This document shows, piece after piece, positions 34,270 to 46,069 of a stretch of DNA of 64,000 nt; the stretch's first letter is position 1, and each line of letters starts with the position of its first letter. Source of the DNA: Blastomyces gilchristii SLH14081 (Eukaryota > Ascomycota > Eurotiomycetes > Onygenales > Ajellomycetaceae); assembly GCF_000003855.2 (NCBI RefSeq), contig NW_003101663.1, positions 41,696-105,695 on the forward strand, written 5' to 3'. The notes beneath the pieces are model-generated. The model ran no database searches. It was given only the letters and a program-made list of their open reading frames with translations, and had not been told where the DNA came from. Made by a program: the position numbers and the translations under genes.

Positions 34270-36915
34270 ATCACACATCTAATGAATAATATAATCATGT
34301 CTAATAATAATATGAGAGAACTCTCAAATATAAGTATAGATATAATATCACAGTGACTCCGAGTAATGTTGAAATTATAATAATAATGAATAGCTAATAT
34401 GCACATGAATCAATAATATCAATACAAGGAAATTCAATGATTAACTTAACAAGAAATCCCTGCAATTTCAACATTAACAGAATTAAATATGAGTATAATA
34501 CAAGTACTGAAGAAATGCTTAGATGCTCTTACATATTTTAATACTTTCAATCTCACTCTCTACTCACCATGAAGGCTGGAAATGCTTATGAAACTACGTG
34601 TAGATAGAGATGTCATCAGTTTACTAATCAATCAAGATTAGTATATCAATGAACAATTGAAGAATCATGTGAAACAGAAGTTTCATTCATGAATAAAAGC
34701 ATGTGAATCAGTGTTGCAAATATCTTGATATTCTGTTCTGAGACACTGCTATGCGATAGAAAGCATTAGATTGATTACAGAGTGTCTGACAGAGAAACAC
34801 TTCTCTTATAACATTTATTCCTGACTTTGATATCAAGATTCTAGAAGCAGATAGTCAATCTTGAGAGAATTAAATGAATATTAGTATACTTAAGAAGACA
34901 TTAACTTTCAAACTCTTATAGACAAAGACCAGACTTATGAAGGTTTCTGTATACAACTTCAGACATTGAATGACTGTCTTATCAAGCTCAAGAGTATACA
35001 GAACAGTGATAGAAGATATTACACTTCAGTCACTTATACACCTGCACTGAGAAATAACAACAATAATACAGATGTCATGAACTGAGTAGACTTAAATATC
35101 TATACATAAGCAAGAGTCTCTGCTGTTTAAACAGGCTTCTGAGTTTCTAAGATCACTTCTGAAGAAGCCACTGATCAATATTAGCAAGAAGTGTACATTA
35201 ACTATAATCAATCAAAATACATTGCTTTCAACTGTCAATCAGTCTACATATCTTCTCACTCAAAGAATGAATCAGTGCCTGTTCATGTCAACTACATTGT
35301 AGTGAAGAAAGATTCAGAAGATAACTATGAGAATATCTTGATATAACAGAGAAAAGATTAGCTTCTGTTCAAATTTACAGACAGAAGCTTGAAGAGATTG
35401 AATAATAATAATTTAAAGAAAAAATGATAATGAACACAATTCTTGTATCTACTGTGATCAATAATATGTATAATATGAAAGTCATGATAGACAGCAGTCT
35501 ATGTTATTATACAATGATTAAATCTTCAGTTGTAAGATGTTATAATCTTCAGTGTATTCTCTTATTAAAACTCTGACTTCTCACAGAATTTGATAACTTA
35601 AAAGACATTTATATCTGTTATATAATAAAGTTAAATATAGATATCAGAGAATATCAACATAAAGATGTTTATATATATGAAGTTGATAATCTTAATTATA
35701 ATCTTATATTAGAACTTATCTGACTATCTGAATAAGATATCTTATTGAACACTTGAAACAGAAGCTTAATATTTTCTAACAATGATAGAGTTTATAAAGA
35801 TGATATTTATAAGACTATGAATCTGACACAGATCTCTGTCAACATCTATAAAATACTTTGAAAAAGAAGTCATTGAAAAGATCACTGATAGTAGAATTTA
35901 TATAACAATCTATTTCATCAGTCTGACTAATATCAAGAAAGCTCTAGAGAAGTTATCTCATACTATAATAACAGATTCTTATACAAAACTCTCTTAATAA
36001 TATTACAAATATCTAGATATCTTCTGATAAGATAATATTATAAATATACTTCTCTTATAAGACTCAGAAGTGAATCACAGTATCAAGTTAGAAATGAAGA
36101 ATGATAAGAATCTTAAGTCATCATAAGACTCTCTTTATAATATGTCTCAAGATAAACTTCTTCTTCAGAAGAAGACACTCAATGATCTGTTGAATAAGAA
36201 ATTTATATATATTAGTAACTCTTTCACTGCAGCTTCTATTCTCTTTGCAAAGAAATCAGATAAAGAACTCTGATTCTGTGTAAACTATAAAGAATTGAAC
36301 AGATTAATCAAGAAGAACTGCTATTATTTATCTCTTATTAATGAAATTCTAGCTTGTATCAGATAAGCTCAATAGTTTATAAAACTAGATATCATCACTG
36401 TATTTTATAAAATTTATATCATTAAAGAAGATGAAGACTTACAGCATTTCAAATATATTATAATCTCTTTAAATGAATAGTTACACTCTTTGAACTAGCT
36501 AATGCTCTCAGTACATTTCAGAAGTATATCAACTAAGTACTTCAAAATTTTCTTGATAAATTTGTATCTGTATATCTCAATGACATTCTCATCTTCACTG
36601 ATAAGTTCAGAAAAGAATATCAAGAATACATGCAAAGAGTATTATAATAATTACAAGAAGTAGAACTATCAATAGATATTAACAAGTATGATTTCAAAGT
36701 CAAGAGTATTAAATATCTAGATTTTATCATAGAAGTTAATAAGAGAATTTGAATAAATTCTAAGAAAGTCTCTGTCATTTTTGAATGAGAAGCTTCACAT
36801 ACTGTAAAAGATATATAAAGCTTTATCAGATTTACTAACTTCTATTAGTAATTTATATGAAACTTCTCAGATATTACAAGATCACTTACAAAACTTACTA
36901 AGAAGAACTCAGTAT
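34270..36915 (+). pseudogene. Gypsy E6 gag, protease and RT remnant
   Basis: The gag helix region lies near 34,540-34,700, a knuckle remnant near 35,205 and the protease region near 35,425-35,720 (VMIDSSLCYYTMIKSSV). RT fingers are near 36,210-36,330 (SNSFTAASILFAKKSDKELRF) and the palm near 36,560-36,610 (YLNDILIFTDKF). Numerous TGA and TAA codons. It ends at the LINE target AAGAACTCAGTAT (36,903-36,915), repeated at 44,563. Confidence 0.8.
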
Positions 36916-37315
36916 CATCAAGCGCTTCACCACGAACTCGCTCAATTTTTCGAATAAGAACCCGCCGATAGATCCATCGAAAAGCCCTCGATCATACAAG
37001 CATTTTGACCCCATCGCCGACCGCATATCCCGTGTGGTGGTGGAGTTATCCAGCCAAATGTGAACCAGATGTTGTTCGAAACTCCTGTGTGGGATTATCC
37101 CCTGTTCACCTCTATCACACCAGAACCCTGGGCCAAATTGCCATACAAATTGTAAGGCGAAGAGACCTAATCATATACATCAATCTTCTTGATTTTGAAA
37201 GATCTCTGAACTGTAATTGTGAAGATATCTGAGAAGCAACTTTCATAAAAACCCTGTCTATCTTTGATGTTTCAAAACATTAACATCAAGTCTCACTTAC
37301 ATACCGCCCTTCTCA
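36916..37315 (+). promoter_or_regulatory. LINE 5' UTR, unmutated, likely internal promoter
   Basis: GC-normal sequence present at the 5' tip of both LINE copies that reach their 5' end (here and, inverted, at 1-396). LINEs carry their promoter here. No ORF is conserved between the two copies, so I read it as untranslated. Promoter function is inferred from position. Confidence 0.55.
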
Positions 37316-37519
37316 ATCTGGCCCATCTCTGACAGAAAAATACAAAAAGATATTTCAGTAATAGTATTAAGCACATAATCAACAGACATATCTGAAGTGC
37401 ATTCTCTATGAAAAACCCTCTCTGTCTTTGATGTACCAAGATATCAACACTAAGTCTCACTCTTGTATCACCTCTTTCAATCTGACTCATTCTCAGCAGA
37501 AAAATACAAAGAGATATCT
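37253..37519 (+). repeat. Tandem copy at the LINE 5' UTR
   Basis: Unit 1 (about 37,253-37,345) and unit 2 (about 37,417-37,519) share CCCTsTCTrTCTTTGATGT, the AAGTCTCACT word, TCAATCTGrCyCAT and CAGAAAAATACAAA. The offset is about 165 bp. Unit 2 is more mutated. Repeated 5' units are common in LINE promoters. Confidence 0.7.
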
Positions 37520-38569
37520 TATTAACTATACTCAATATATAATCAGCAGATATAACAATTATAAAATCAGTATATCTCAAGATCTGACTGAGTCTTTGAT
37601 CTCTGCACAGTGAGATATATTAAATCTAGTTTTAATATCTCAATATTCAATAGATTCTGTAAGAGATTGAGAACAGCAACACTAGATTTCTATTGAATTT
37701 AAGAATTAACTCTATATTAATATAATTATTGATAAAGTCTTCTATTTTAAGATATAAATAACCAGTTTCTCTACATTCTGCTAATAATATTTATATTATT
37801 ATATAGAAACAGACTTATATTCTCTATAATATCAAGATTCTGAAGAGAGACAGTCTTGATAGAGAGTATACAGTAGTATATATCTTAGCAGTTTCTATCT
37901 CATTCTTCTATAGCAGTTAATATAAAAAAAAGATCTTAGAAATAGTTTTTTACTTCTCTTGAAAAAGTAAGATATTTTTCTCTGAATTTTATACAATATT
38001 CTTATAAAGAATTAAAAACAGAGTTATTTTCTATCATAATTTTATATTCTTTTAAGTAAGAATTACTTTTTCAGTGACTGAAGAGCTTTTATTAATACTT
38101 AATTCTTTTTTATACTCTTTATTAACTGATTTGAGTTGTATACTTATTGTGTGAGAAGAATTGAATAATTTAGAATAAAATTGAATAGTTTTAATCAATT
38201 TCTCTGCAAAAAATTGATTTATTTTTCATTAGTTTTTCTCTTAAAAACTGTTATATTATCTGATTTATTATCAATTGATATCATACTTTTTCTCACTATA
38301 TCTCAAGAAAGAGATTGTAAAGATTTTATTAATTTATCTTAAAAATCAATTTTAGTTTATTAGATTCTCTTTAAAAATCTAATCTAGTTACTGAACTAGT
38401 GTGAAAAAAATCAGATATTTTATATATAAAAGTCTTTTATTCTTCTTTTAAAACAGTCTGATCAACTTTTCAATTAAAAACAGACTTAGAAATCTCTTAA
38501 TTAAAACAGTCTGATTAACTTTTCAATTTAAAAGAGTTTAATAAATATCTCAATTGAAGCAGTCTGATC

Positions 38570-39940
38570 AACTTTTCATTGAGTATGAATAATAAGTTCA
38601 AAAGTACACTCAGTTGATGTGAAAAAAGATGCTTTCTCAAATACTATTTCTGAGATTGAAATTCTGAAGAGAAGAAAGAAAGAAGAAATAGAGAAATAAT
38701 AAGTTCTTGAAATATAGAAACTTGAAAAAGTAAGTAAAATTCTTGAAAAGCAGTGTCTGAGTGAGATGAATGAAGAAGTTCTGTTAATTCTTCATACTCA
38801 GATTAGATAACTACAGAAAGTGATTAAGTTCAAACTTAGAATTTCAAATACAGTTCTAAAAACTTTGAAAATTTCTAATACAATCACTGACTCTTCAGTT
38901 TACTCTTTTTTTTTTTCTACTTCTTCTTCTTCTTCTTCTTTAAATCAGAAGAAAACATATGCTCAAGCAGCTGAATCTACTATCTCTAAATCTGCTATCT
39001 TAAAATCTACTCAAAATTCTGAGAAAACTGAGAAGAATACTGCTCATACTTCTACTCATAAAAAAGTGAAGAAAAAAATATAAAAAGAGAAAAACTTTCA
39101 AATCTTCAGAAATAGAAGACTTATTCTCAAAGTCTTAAATCAGAATATCTTACAAAGAAACAAGTTAAACTCAAATCTTATTTTCAGAATCAGAAATGAA
39201 ATTAATCAGCAGTTCTTTTCTCAGTTAATATCTAATATTGAAGTTCAAAAATCAGTTATAGCTTTAATTAAGCTATTATTCTTTGAAAACTTCATTATTC
39301 TGACTACAATGTCTGAATTCAGTGTAGAATTTCTTATTCAGAATGAGAATCTCTGAAAATCAGCAGTAGAATCTTTGCTAAATATAATAATTCTATCTAA
39401 GAGAGATGAAAAATAAGATAAATTCATTCTTTATAATATTTCAGTTGAAATTTTTGACTGTGAAGAAGAAATACTACTTCTCAAAAATAAATTAGAAGAA
39501 TATAACTCTATTTAACTGAGAAAAGAGTCTATATAGCTAAGTTCAATTAAGTTCAGATAAAGCAGAAGAAATGTCTCTATTCTAGTATATATAAAAACAC
39601 TTAAACAGTCAAAGATCTCTGAAGTAAGAGTAGCAGATTTGAAAATAAGAGTTCATGAATACAAAGACTCAAGAATGAATCTCAAAGCTCAAACACAGTG
39701 TTCAAACTGTCAAAGATATAAATACTTTACAATCTCATATTTTAGAGACTTAAAATATGCATTCTGTATCAGAGATCATAAAACTAGTGAGCATAAATAT
39801 GAAACATGCTTAAAAAGAGATAAAATATATCAATATACTCTGCTTAAGTGCTCTAATTGTAAAGAAAAATATATATCTAGCTCAAAAGAATGTATGTTTA
39901 CTTCAAGAACTCAAAAGAACTGAAGAAAAGATGAAGCTCA
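38570..39940 (+). pseudogene. LINE-E ORF1 (gag-like) with zinc knuckles
   Basis: A degraded frame. An open N-terminal part (38,820-39,083) carries a serine run and the KKTYAQAAESTISKSAILKS linker. A middle region runs to about 39,630. The C-terminal stretch 39,639-39,923 contains a knuckle series: CSNCQRYKYFTISYF, then FCIRDHKTSEHKYETC, then CSNCKEKYISSSKEC. This spacing resembles the three CCHC knuckles of LINE ORF1 proteins, which bind element RNA. TTC repeats at 38,923-38,941 encode the serines. Confidence 0.8.
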
Positions 39941-40179
39941 AAGTCAATCTAGAACTGAAGAGAAGAGTCAAGTCAGTAAATCTATAACTATAAGCTTAAA
40001 AAGAAGAAACTCTTAACTATCTAAATCTTCAAACTTCAATTCTCCAGCTAAATGTAAATAGAATTTGAATTCTCAAACTTCTGTTAAGATTAGAGAATTG
40101 AGAAATAACTCTGATAATAAACTAGATATAATGTAAGCAGTTAAGATTTCTACTTTTCAAAATAGTTATAATCTACTAT

Positions 40180-43100
40180 CTGATGATAATAATTAGATTC
40201 TACTTGATCTCTACTCTCTTTTAGTATGAATATACAATAAAAACAATAAAAAAAGTTTAAAAACTCTTCAAAAATCACATTTATTCAAAATAATGTGAAT
40301 AGAAACTCAAATTGTATTTATTCTTATCTTCAAATTGAATTTGAATAAAAAGTTAATTTTATACTGCTTCAGAAACTGAATTTTAATACTGAGTAAAAAT
40401 ACATTATTTCTCATTTAAGCTACTACTACTTTCTATCTCAAAAGTCTGAGATAAAGTTAAGAGTAGTAATCTATGAAAGAAAGAGATCAAGATATCAATT
40501 TAATCTAAGATTTAATATTATATCTAACTCTGATATTCTGATGAGTGATATTATAGATAAAGAGAATGAGTTTAATACTATACAGCTTATAAATATCTAT
40601 GATGAAAAATTATTGAAGAAAAATAATAATATCTGAATAATTAATAGAGAATTTCTGAATATAACTTCATTAAGAAACTCTATAATTGTAGAAGATTTCA
40701 ATACATATTATCTCTGATGAAATTCAGAATATAAGAGAGTAGTAAGAGCTGATAATCTGATTGAATGAATCTTTGAATATTTAATAGATTTAGTTAATAA
40801 GTCTGATCAATAAACATTCTTTAGAAAAGATATGAAACAGAAATCTATTATAAATCTAATCTTTATATCACAAAATCTAATAAAAAAAAGACTTATAAAC
40901 TGATTTATTGATTTAAATGATATATCAGAATCAGATCATGAGATTATTCAATTTAATATTGAACTGAGTGAAAAATAAATGAGTGAAAATTCTCTTCTCT
41001 CTAATCAGTTTAACTTTGAAAAAGCTGATTGAAAAGCAGTTGAAGAAAGTATAAAACTGTTAAAATCTGAAAGATAGAGTAAGCTATATTGAAATTCTGA
41101 TCAAGATATCTCAAATGAAATGCTTGAGAATAGAGTGAAGCTTATTATATCTATTATTCTAATAAGTGTTAGAGATAATATTTCAAAGAGAAAATCTTCT
41201 GAGTATTCAAAATCTTGATAAAATAAGAATATCTCATTTAAAAGAAAAGAATTAGCTACTGTTAGAAGAGATTGAAAGAATAATGTAATATCTAATAAAG
41301 AGTTTAAAACTGTCAGAAATGAATATTTTTCAGATATTAAAAGAGCTAAAACAAACTGCTGAAATAAATTTCTTAAAGAAGTATAAGAAAAGAAAGTTTT
41401 TAAAGCTTTTAACTATACTAAAACAAGAAGTGTAGTAAAACTTTCAGTCTTAGAATATGAGTTTCAGAATAAATCATATACAGTAAACTCTTTTAAGAAA
41501 AAATGTTAAGCTTTTATAAGAATTCTCTTTCAAAACTCATCAGATTCAGATTCAGAGAAAGAGAATATATCACTTCTTAACTATATTGATAAAAATGACT
41601 GAGAATGATCTGATCTTATATAAGATGAATTAGAGTTAGCTATCTTCTCAAGTTCTGTTAAAACTGCTGCAGAGCCTGATTCAATTAATCACTTGATTAT
41701 TCAAAATACATATTTCTACTTAAAGAATGAATATTTTAAGCTCTTTTTCAATCTCTTAAAAAATGAATATTATTCTGAATACTGGAGAGAAGCTACTGAA
41801 GTGATTCTTATAAAATTTAATAGAAAAACTTCAATTTCTAAGTCATATAAAGTAATATCTCTATTAAACTGTCTAGAAAAGGTTTTGAAAAAGATAATAG
41901 CTATTCAACTATCTTTTATAAGCTCTATTAATAACTCTCTTTTATTCAGTGAATAAATAAGAGATAGAAAATAATATTCTGCAATTGATACTATTCTCTC
42001 AGTTATTTATAATATTTAAATAGCAAAGTATGAAGATCTGGTCTCAACTGCAGTTTTTATTGATATAAAAGAAGTATTTAATCATGTTTTAAAGTCAAAG
42101 TTAATTCAGATTTTGAAGATGTTAAAACTGTCACTTTCTCTAATAAAATGAGTTAACTGTTTTATATCTAAAAGAATCATATAACTTTTCTTTGATGAAA
42201 TGAAATAAGACAAGACTGAGATAAAAATAGAAGTACTGTAAGAATCTTCAATCTTACTTATTTTATTTGTAATATACACTGCATATCTATTCAAAGATAG
42301 AAATATAAAAATAGTGTGATCTTTAAGTTATATAGATAATATTGATCTAGTCTACAGCTTAAAAATTATTAAAGAGAATTTAAAAGTGATTGAAAAAGCT
42401 ATAAAGAAAATCTTTATCAGAGTAGATATTAATTAAATTCAATTTAATATGAATAAAACTGAGTTAATTCATTTCTTATCTAAATTTAATAAGAAAGAAC
42501 TATCTCTAACTCTTTTAAATAGAGAGATTAAACTCAGTTTAAATATTAAATAATTAGAAGTATAGTTAAACTCTAAGTTGAATTTTAAATATTATATTTA
42601 ACAAAGAACTGTCAAGGAAGAAAGACTATTAAATAACATTATCAGACTATTAAATACAGAGAGAGGTCTATTCTTCCAGGCTATGAGACAGTTATATATA
42701 GTCTGTATTATCTCAGTAGCTGATTATAAAGTTCAAGTTTAATAAAATAATTAAGAAAATTTCACTGAACTCTTTCAAAGTCTGTAAAACAGAGCTTTGA
42801 GAAGAATTCTGAAAGCATTTAAATCATCTTCTATTAAAGTAATGAAAATTAAAGCTTCAATTCTCTCTTCTACTATTAGATTTAAAAAGATCTGTATGAA
42901 CTACACTCTAAGAGTTATAAAGATGAGTTTAAATCATATAATCAGAGAAAGAGTCTCTTCTTCATTTTCATTAATTAACTCTGAAAATGAACTAAATTGA
43001 AATAGATTTCTTGATTGAAATGAAAATAATTCTTTAAAGAAAATGTCTTCTCAATTATACAGACTATATTCACTGATTAAAAATCAATTTTCTTCTTTAA

Positions 43101-44130
43101 ATATTGAAAAAGTTAATCATGAGAAGTTATCTCTCTGAAGAGAAAAGCTTGAATCTCTTATAGACTTATAAATAAGTGAACTATCTAAAGAGAAAGAATA
43201 TAAACAGTATTTGAAGAGAATTTCTACAATTAATATAAAAGACTCTATTCTGATTTATTCAGATGACTTAAAAAACAAGAATTTAAATAGATTAGATACA
43301 TACATTGCTTATACTGAAGATAATATTAATTTTATCTCAGATTTCTGAAATTTAGACTGTGAATCTGAAGTCTTTGATGCTGCACTATTTATAATAATGA
43401 AAGCTTTCAAACTTATTAAAATAAAATCTTATAATAGAGAAAATAGTTTGAAAGAGATATAAATATTCTCTGATAGTCAAGCTGCTTTAAAAAGACTTAG
43501 AAATAGTCAGATTTATAATAATTAAATGAATTTTGAACTGATCTTAAACTCTGTTTTAAAAATTCAAAAGAGAAGAATATTAAAGCTGATAATTTATCTA
43601 CACTGAGTTTCTGCTTATATGAATATTCATGATAATGAATTAACTGATTCAGCTGTAAAAGAAGATTCAGAACTAAACAGATCTATTCAAAAAATTATAT
43701 TCTAATCTTTTATAAAGAGAAAAATAAAAGAATCTTATTTAGATAAATGAAATAAAAGCTGACAAAAATAAAAGAAGAGTATACATTATTCAAGATTTGA
43801 AATAAAACTCAAGTGAAAATCTTATTCAATTAAATATAAAAAGAAAATATTCTCATCTATAATACAGCTGAAACTAGAATATGACTATTTCAAATCTTAT
43901 ATACAAAGATTTGATGATAGATTTAATTCAATAGAATGCTCATTCTGCAATATAAATGAGAATTCTGAGTATATTGTAATACACTGTGCATTATACAATA
44001 ATCTCAGAGTCAGATTGAAAGAGAAGTATGATCTAAATCAATTAAATATGAGATTCTTATTCTCAACTGAGACAGGAATTAAATACTTAATAGACTTTCT
44101 ATCAGAAACTCAAGCAGCTATAAGAAAATA
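40180..44130 (+). pseudogene. LINE-E ORF2: endonuclease, reverse transcriptase, RNase H
   Basis: Frame-broken ORF2. An APE-type endonuclease is seen at about 40,680-40,970 (IIVEDFNTYYL with two TGA for WW, then SESDHEII). RT starts near 41,650, with the best open part at 41,693-41,956 (NEYYSEYWREATEVILIKF and SYKVISLLNCLEKVLKK). The palm is near 42,330 (LSYIDNIDLVYS, where YVDD is expected). RNase H lies near 43,250-43,680, with TGA at the Trp of LHW. The C-terminal CSFCNINENSEYIVIHC is near 43,940. The frame ends near 44,130. Confidence 0.85.
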
Positions 44131-44575
44131 ACTAAATTCAGAAATATCTGAATATGAAGAGAAGGAAATTGATCAGATATAGTCTGTTAAAACAGCTATA
44201 TACTATCTTTTAATAATTTGTTTTATTACAGTCTCTCTTTATTTTACTTTACTTTTTTCTTTCTATTCTTTTCTATCTATCTATTTAATGTGTCTATCTT
44301 TAAGACTGTGTTCTCTTTTCTTTTGTCATAATATTGTCAAATGATTTCAAAGTATCAGAAGATGTTAAAACACTGCAATTTATAAACAGTTTTTGTATTC
44401 TGAGCTGAAATTTTCTGATTTTATATATCTGAAATTGATGAATGTATAATAGTTAACTTTATAGATATAGAAAAAACCCTGAGAACTTTTAATTCTCAGA
44501 TAGATGTCATAGTCTCTGACTGCATACATCTATAATTGAAGAATAATAATAATAATAATAATAAGAACTCAGTAT

Positions 44576-46009
44576 TTCAGTAATCAGTGAATATCAAAGC
44601 TATATTTATACAGATGAAGAAGATATTCATCAACACTTCTCTGCTAATAATATTTAATTATGATTATGAAACAGTTATTGAAGCTGACTTCTCTGACTAT
44701 ATTACAGAGAGAGCTATATTATAATATAATAATAAAAATATCTTACAATTATATATCTTCATGTCTAAGAAACTGAGTTCTGCTGAATGTAACTATGAGA
44801 TCTATAACAAGCAACTTCTTACAATTATACACTGTCTAGAAGAATGAGACTCTGAACTCTGAAGTATTTTCAAATTTAAGATAATCACTAATTATAAGAA
44901 TCTCAAGTATTTCATAATCATCTGTAATCTTACTGAACATTAGATGCAATGATTGAAGCTATTAAGCTGTTTTCATTTCACTATACACTACCATCTCAGC
45001 AGTCAGAACTCAATGACAGATACTCTCTTATAATAAGAGTAAGATATATTATTCAATATAACAGATACACATTGAATAAACTGAGAACATCAGCTCTTGA
45101 ATCTGAAGATATTAGTTAATCACAATAAGATCACTCATGATATTATATATACTTCATCAATCAGAACCTCTCTCAAATCTACACTGAATAAATTGTAATA
45201 TATAATAGCTTAAACTGATAAACTTCTTCAAGCACTCACTGAAGCAGTATATCAAGAAGCATCTCAATTTCTTTCAGAACTATATATAAGAATTAACATC
45301 TTAAAATGCTTAATTAATAATAATAACACTCTGCAATTCTGTGAATAACACTGAGTCTCTCACTTCAAACTCTTACATATCTGAATAATGCAAGAGATGC
45401 ATGATTCTTGTATAATTAGTTATTCAGATTATAAATAACTGTATTAAATAATCTCTCAAGAGTTCTACTGACTTAAGATATCAAACAGTATCAGACATTT
45501 TATTCAAAACTGTAACTGTTATTCTTTCATCATCTTATAAACAAACTATAGAAAAGACCTGCTGAAATCACTCAATATCTCTGATAGAATTTGATAAGAT
45601 ATAATAATTAACTTCACTATTAATCTTTCTAAGAGTAAGAATTGTAGAAATGTTCTGATCATTGTGAACTGATTAAGTAAAGATATAATATTAAAATCTT
45701 GTAATAAGATGAATACTGAATAAGTCACTGAAGCTTTTCTACAGAGTCTGTTCTATCAGATGCATAAATTACTGAGATCTATAGTATCAGATCAGAGTTA
45801 TCAATTTATAAGCACTCTCTGAATAAGAATCTGTCAAGTTCTTAAGATTATATACTGTTTATCAACTATCTATCACTCTGAGACTGATAATGCATCAGAA
45901 TAGATAATTCAGACTGTAAAGAATTATCTTTATAAGTTCTGTAATTACTTATAAGATGATTAATATGATCTTCTTCTACATACTAAAGTCACTATCAATG
46001 ACTGAGATA
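44576..46009 (+). pseudogene. Gypsy E6 RNase H and integrase remnant
   Basis: Continues E6 after the LINE. An RNase H piece ([19 protein letters not shown], near 44,790) is followed by integrase to 46,009, including the core region TINDWD with TGA near 46,000. It stops where Helitron-2 begins; chromodomain and 3' LTR are missing. Confidence 0.8.
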
Positions 46010-46069
46010 GTGTAAAATATTGTCAGCTATAAGTCTATATTTAAAATATTAGATCTCTGCATCTATTTC

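Larger units (their letters stand above)
36916..44562 (+). mobile_element. Full-length LINE (LINE-E), 7.6 kb, 13-bp TSD
   Basis: Inserted in Gypsy E6 with TSD AAGAACTCAGTAT at 36,903-36,915 and 44,563-44,575. In order it has a GC-rich 5' end (36,916-37,315), a mutated remainder of the 5' UTR with a tandem copy (37,417-37,519), ORF1 with zinc knuckles, and ORF2 with endonuclease, RT and RNase H. A 3' UTR of about 420 bp and a (AAT)n tail (44,540-44,562) complete it. This ORF plan fits the RNase H-bearing LINE groups of fungi (Tad1/I-like). The interior is mutated beyond function. Confidence 0.9.
33720..46009 (+). mobile_element. Gypsy E6 with nested full-length LINE, 3' end lost to Helitron-2
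   Basis: Plus-strand Gypsy: 5' LTR 33,720-33,991, gag about 34,270-35,420, protease about 35,425-35,730, RT about 35,800-36,915. It is interrupted by the LINE at 36,916-44,562 and resumes with RNase H and integrase at 44,563-46,009. It stops within integrase (CAATGACTGAGAT) where Helitron-2 begins. No E6 sequence is seen right of Helitron-2, and the assembly gap lies there. Gag shows the NYNQSKYIAFNC knuckle remnant near 35,205. Confidence 0.85.
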
